A stretch of 64,000 nt of DNA, from assembly GCA_026686845.1 (NCBI GenBank), contig JAIVEN010000019.1, positions 32,802,501 to 32,866,500 on the forward strand, in the 5' to 3' direction. Below, one piece after another: positions 59,717 to 64,000 of this stretch; position 1 is the stretch's first letter, and every line of letters starts with the position of its first letter. The DNA is from Adenanthera pavonina (lineage: Eukaryota; Streptophyta; Magnoliopsida; Fabales; Fabaceae). The notes below the pieces were generated by a model. The model ran no database searches. It had not been told where the DNA came from and saw nothing but the letters and a program-made list of their open reading frames with translations. The translations under genes were made by a program, and so were the position numbers.

Positions 59717-61502
59717 GTTTTCTTCTTAGGTACCCAAATCTGCTTGGGTCCTTTTCTGTCAGTGGTATTTTCCCTAGATACAGATATACCTATGAGAACC
59801 CATTTAACCTTCCTGTCAAGTCTATTTTTCTTTATAGTATAAGAGCTGGAAATATGTCCCTTTTTGTTACAGAAATGACAGGTCGTAAAGGGACTGCTGG
59901 ATTGAGAAGCAGGAAGAAAACAATGCAGATAATATTTTTGTTTTGCATGCTTTGGTTGATTATATGATTCAATCTGATGTGACATATGATCTTTCTTTCT
60001 ATTTCCATCAGCATGCACAAAATGTCTCAAGTATACATTCTGATTTTTCTTTCTAATCTTTTCTTTAACAGTACATGGATCATAGCCAAGTCCAGCTTTC
60101 CCTTATGATATTCTTTGGCTCCCCATTAAAGCAAACAACATATCTTTACCCCTAGTAAGCCTAGACATGCTTTTGACTAGATATTCATTGGTTTGCTTCA
60201 GTTCAATGCATGTTTTACAGCAAACAAATTCAGCAACAGGTAAAGAAACAATTTTAGAGATATTATGTTGGGATTCTAGTTTGTTAATCTTTTTCTTAGC
60301 TTGCTTCAGTTCTTTAGCAACTTTAACAAACTCATCATGCAGCTCATGAAATACAACTAGTAATTCGGAATAGGAAGGTTCAGATTCATATACCTCATTC
60401 TCTTGGTCACTGCTGCATGGAATTTCAGCTTCTTCAGAGGAAAGTGCCATGAGACAGATGTTGGCAATTTCATCTTCATCATCTTCTTCTTCGTCTGAGC
60501 TGTTGCCCCATATTGATGAGATGTAATCTTGCCTTTGTCTGCAGCTTTCTTTTCTTTCTCTTCCTTCTTTAGGAACTGTGGGCAATTCCATTTGATATGT
60601 CCTTATTTTTTGCACTCATAGCAAGTAACAGGCTCTTTTTGTTCACTCTTGCTATCTCTAGTAGCTCCTTTCTTGAAAATTTTCTTGTTTCTCTTCTTGT
60701 TGTAGAATCTTCTGAATTTTCTGACCATCATAGCCAGAGTTTCTTCATCTAGTTCCTCTCTATCGTCAGATTCTTCTTCCTTTTCTTCAGCACCTTTGAG
60801 AGCAAGGCCTTTCTTCTTTCTATCTTGTCCAGCTTCCTTGAGAGCTTTGAGTTTTTCTTCATACTCCTCAAGGCTGCCGAATAGAGCTGTGACAGAGGCC
60901 ATTGATTCTCCTCTGGCTTCCTCTATTGCTGTTACTTTGGGTTACCATTCCAGTGGGAGAGCTCTGAGAATCTTTCTTACTTTCTCTGTTTGAGTGTACT
61001 CCTTTCCCAGACTCTTTAGTTGATTCACAATAAGAGTGAATCTCTTTTGCAGCTCTTTTACAGTTTCTCCTTCAGCCATTCTGAAGCTTTCATATTCTCC
61101 AATGCAGGTATTCAGTTTATTTTCCCTGACTCCAGTTGTTCCTTCATGAGCAATTTGCAGGGTGTCCCACATTTCCTTTACAGTGGAGTATTGTGAGATT
61201 CTGTAGAATTCATCTTGATTCAAGGCACTGACTAGACAATGTTTTGCCTTGAAGTTCAGTAAGACTCTCCTTCTGTTTTCTTCATTTCATTCAGCTTCTG
61301 GCTTTTCTCTGTACTTTCCATCATCTTCTAAAGCTATTGGGACAAAGTCTCCTTTCTGAATGATTGACCAGATGTCCAGATCGATTGACTGGAGATAGAT
61401 TTGCATTCTCATCTTCCAGTAGCCATAGTGCTCTCCACTGAAGCCAGGTGGTCTGTTTGTATTGTTCCTTTCTGGTAATATGCTTTTTCCAAAGCCAACC
61501 AT
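59713..61502 (-). pseudogene. Copy B gag, broken
   Basis: The first ATG is at 61502. A capsid region (UBN2-type) spans 60945-61290. A CCHC zinc knuckle with an internal stop lies near 60580-60625. A Lys/Glu coiled coil lies near 60230-60350. A second knuckle (CHFCNKKGHISSSY, about 59840-59880) has lost its last cysteine. Stops occur near 61287 and 60603, with a further break near 60104. The frame ends PKKKT-stop at 59713 with pol opening in the -1 frame, exactly as in copy A. Confidence 0.87.
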
Positions 61503-61543
61503 TGTAATTCCCGGACTGTGAGATCCTTTGAATGGGAATCCGG

Positions 61544-61555
61544 GCTCTGATACCA
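61544..61555 (-). other. Primer-binding site of copy B
   Basis: TGGTATCAGAGC on the minus strand, two bases inside the 5' LTR. It is complementary to the initiator tRNA-Met 3' end and identical to the site in copy A. Confidence 0.93.
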
Positions 61556-61557
61556 CT

Positions 61558-63223
61558 TGTTAGCTAGGCTGACTTCCCAAGAAGGGGAGGTGAATTGGGA
61601 AAATTAAAAATTTTCTGCACGAAGTGAAAACGGTGAAGAAAGCAAGGTATGACAGAAAAATAGAGTATAAAGCAGTAAGATAAAAGAGTAGTGATGAAGA
61701 GAAGAAAAACTCTAATATTTATCCTAGTTCGGTCCTCCACTTGACCTACGTCCAGTCCCCAAGACACCATTTGAGATTTTTCACTATTCAGCAAGAATTC
61801 AACGGGCTTCTTGCAAATGCCACAGTACAACGTCAGTGCTCTGTTTTCTAGAGCTCACTTAATCACTTTCTGCACTTTCACAAAGTGCTTTACACTCCCT
61901 TGTGATATCTCCTCACAAGTAAATTTATCTCTCAGATGAAGATTAGATTGTTTACAAAGATGAAACTCTCTTGAATAGAGTGAATATGAAAGTTGATGTA
62001 CAAGTATTGAAGTAAGAGGTTAAAAGTCTTTGAGTAGAAAATTTGGCAGAATTTTAGTATATACAAAGTTTGATTCGTTACCCACAACTTCAAATGATGT
62101 TGTATTTATAGATTTAGGTCACAACTATTCGTTAGAGACAAAATCTATCCGTTGGGAAAGTTATCCAACGGTTATTCTGAAAAACTATCCGTTAACCAAC
62201 CGCATTTAATGCTTCTGACATACTGAAATTCGAATTTCAGTTGGCCAACAGATGAATTTCGAAGGAACCGAAGGTTAAAGCTTCCAACGTTGAAATACTG
62301 AAGTTCGTCTGTTCATGAAGTGAAATTCGAATTTTGAACTTAGAAAATGTTTTTATGTTGTGACATACGAATTTTCAAGAAGAAAGTTTTTCTGTTAAGT
62401 GTGAACAGTATTTTCAATTTGCTACAGTGCCCTCGAAATTCGAATTTTGGAACCTCAAAATTCATCTATCCGCAGCAGGCTTAAAAGGCACAGTAGTTCA
62501 TTTACTTCGAAATTTGAACTTTCAAAGAGTGAAGTTCGTCTGTCAGAGAGACCTCTTTCCAGACTTACATCAACATTCAAATTTTGTAAACATTGTCCTT
62601 CGTATGTCATCATGTCATTTCAACAGACTCACAACTTTAGCTTCTGAAATTCGAATTTCCATGTTCAAAGTTCGTCTGTCAGTAAGCAGTTTTGAAACTC
62701 AATACAATCTTGATTTCAGATGAATTTTAACATCGTTTCAGATGAATTTCTTCAGTTTTCATAAATTCCATTTTGTCTGAAATTTGAATGTTCAAAACTC
62801 AAAGTTCGTCTGTTGCTCAACAGCTTCTTTCAGACACTTATGAAAATTTGAATTTTGGAAAATCAAAATTTGTTTGTCAGAGAGGCATCTCTTCAGACTT
62901 ATTCAGTTTTAACTCGAAATTCGAATTTCTAAAGTCAAAGTTTGAATTTCCAACATGACAGTTCAATGTAAGCTTTTCAAACTTCGTTTGTTGGTGGGTA
63001 TTTTTCAAAGATTTCATGATTTAACTTAAAATCAAGCTTTTAAAACATCTTTTCATAAGATCAAAGTCTTTTACCCATATTTAAACAAAACAAAAGATCC
63101 TACAACAATCATAGCAAAGATTACTCAGATCTTCTTCACTTGAAACACTTTGAGCTCCTTTGATATCTTCATTCCAAGCTCTTGAAAGTTGATTTGGAAT
63201 CATCAAAACTTCTTGATTCAACA
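61558..63223 (-). repeat. 5' LTR of copy B
   Basis: 1666 bp with TG...CA ends (plus-strand TGTTAGCTAGG...GATTCAACA). It carries an array of AAATTCGAATTT and TTCGTCTGT motifs. The outer edge abuts the target duplication in the LINE. Confidence 0.93.
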
Positions 63224-63228
63224 CAAAC
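63224..63228. repeat. Right target-site duplication (CAAAC)
   Basis: Identical to 51384-51388. The LINE sequence resumes immediately after it. Confidence 0.95.
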
Positions 63229-64000
63229 TTCTTCACTGCCAGTTTCGACCTGTGATGAGCTGGATAAGCATAACAGAGCATTCTTATAGGGTAGTATGGC
63301 TGAGAGATGTAGAATACCTCTTGTATCCTAGAAGGAAGTATGTAAACCGAAAAAGAAAGGAGGTCTTGGAGTGAAGCATGCCCTTAGTCAGAATAAATCA
63401 TTCCTAATGAAGCTGGGTTGGAACTTAATCAAGCAAAGAGATAACTTGTCGGTTAGAGTGATTCAGGATAAATATAAATGCGGGAATAATTTGATGTCGC
63501 GTGTTAATCCAGAGAGAAGTGGATCAAATGTATGGATGCAAATCATAAAGACATGGGAGAAGGTTGTAGCTAGCATCGAGATGCTACACGAGGGGAAGGA
63601 TGTGAGATGGAAATGGGAGAAGAACAGAAACTTTTTTGTAAAATCTATGTACATGCACCTACAGAGTGATGTGACACCAAATGACCCAATATGGGAAAAG
63701 CTATGGAAGTTGCATGTTCCTCAAAGATACATGACATTTATGTGGCTTGCAGTGCATGGAAGGCTCCTGACAAACTCGGCTAGGAAGGAAAGAAGTTTAA
63801 CAAAATCTGACTCATGCCCCTATTGTCAAGGTGATGTAGAGACTACCTTACATGTCCTTAGAGACTGTAGTTATGCCCAAGAACTGTGGAGGGCTCTTGT
63901 GCACCCTGTCGCATGGAGAAGATTCTTGATGTTAGACTTCAAGCAGTGGGTAACCTGGAATATTTTTGCACGTGATCAAGTCATGGTTGGAAGATGGAAA
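63229..64000 (+). mobile_element. Plant LINE, 3' part (continues beyond the window)
   Basis: Continues the ORF2 of the LINE interrupted at 51388: LPVSTCDELDKHNRAFL, then a GGLGVKHALSQNKSFL segment. A zinc-binding zf-RVT domain follows at about 63690-63900, with CPYCQGDVETTLHVLRDC and WLAVHGRLLTN. A stop near 63287 and another near 63333 add to the decay. An RNase H domain, if present, lies outside the window. Confidence 0.9.

Larger units (their letters stand above)
51389..63223 (-). mobile_element. Complete Sirevirus-type Copia retrotransposon (copy B), 11,835 bp
   Basis: Order on the minus strand: 5' LTR (61558-63223), primer-binding site, gag, pol (protease, integrase, RT, RNase H), a 1-kb spacer, an envelope-like region, polypurine tract and 3' LTR (51389-53053). 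The domain order with integrase before RT is Copia-type. The extra region between pol and the 3' LTR, together with large LTRs, points to the Sirevirus (SIRE/Maximus) lineage. It is inserted in the LINE in opposite orientation with a CAAAC duplication. By rough hand count the first ~400 bp of the two LTRs differ at about 18 positions, nearly all transitions. Stops and frameshifts in every coding part make it non-autonomous. Confidence 0.93.

Overview
This window is nuclear DNA from a flowering plant, most likely a eudicot. The support is the AT-rich intergenic DNA, spliced genes with plant-type GT-AG introns, several classes of plant transposon, and plant protein families (HIPP metal-binding protein, plastid MurG-like glycosyltransferase, RING-H2 ligase, PB1 protein). 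I cannot name the species.

Layout. Positions 1-3.7 kb hold no intact gene; a fragment resembling D-aminoacyl-tRNA deacylase lies on the minus strand near 2.2-2.4 kb. From 3.7 to 10.4 kb there is a duplicated pair of minus-strand HIPP genes: a decayed copy (3749-4450) and an intact copy (9568-10392), separated by small MITEs. From 10.9 to 28 kb the DNA is mostly repeats: Helitron ends, an LTR-like remnant interrupted by a truncated Sirevirus-type Copia element (17087-22405), and a decayed RTE-type LINE. A small intronless gene lies at 27918-28259. A CACTA-like element follows at about 28.7-30.9 kb.

The gene-bearing core is 32.4-43.3 kb: a PB1-domain gene (plus, two exons), a MurG-like gene (plus, four exons), and a RING-H2 E3 ligase gene (minus, five exons). 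The last two are convergent, with about 1.0 kb between their stop codons. These three coding regions splice cleanly with no internal stop and look functional.

From 44.2 kb to the end the window is nested transposons. A hAT-like element of 991 bp has an 8-bp target duplication. A plant LINE begins near 45.7 kb and is interrupted twice. The first insertion is a 1358-bp TG...CA element (48752-50109, duplication TAACG). The second is a complete 11.8-kb Sirevirus-type Copia element (51389-63223, duplication CAAAC). The LINE reading frame resumes exactly after the second insertion and runs off the window end. The Copia element has two LTRs of about 1.66 kb, a primer-binding site, gag, pol, an envelope-like region and a polypurine tract, but carries many stops and frameshifts.

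I do not see a novel multi-gene system. The most informative items are the nesting order with exact target duplications, defects shared by two Copia copies, a motif array common to the LTR and the pol-env spacer, and the HIPP gene/pseudogene pair with a 6-base first exon.
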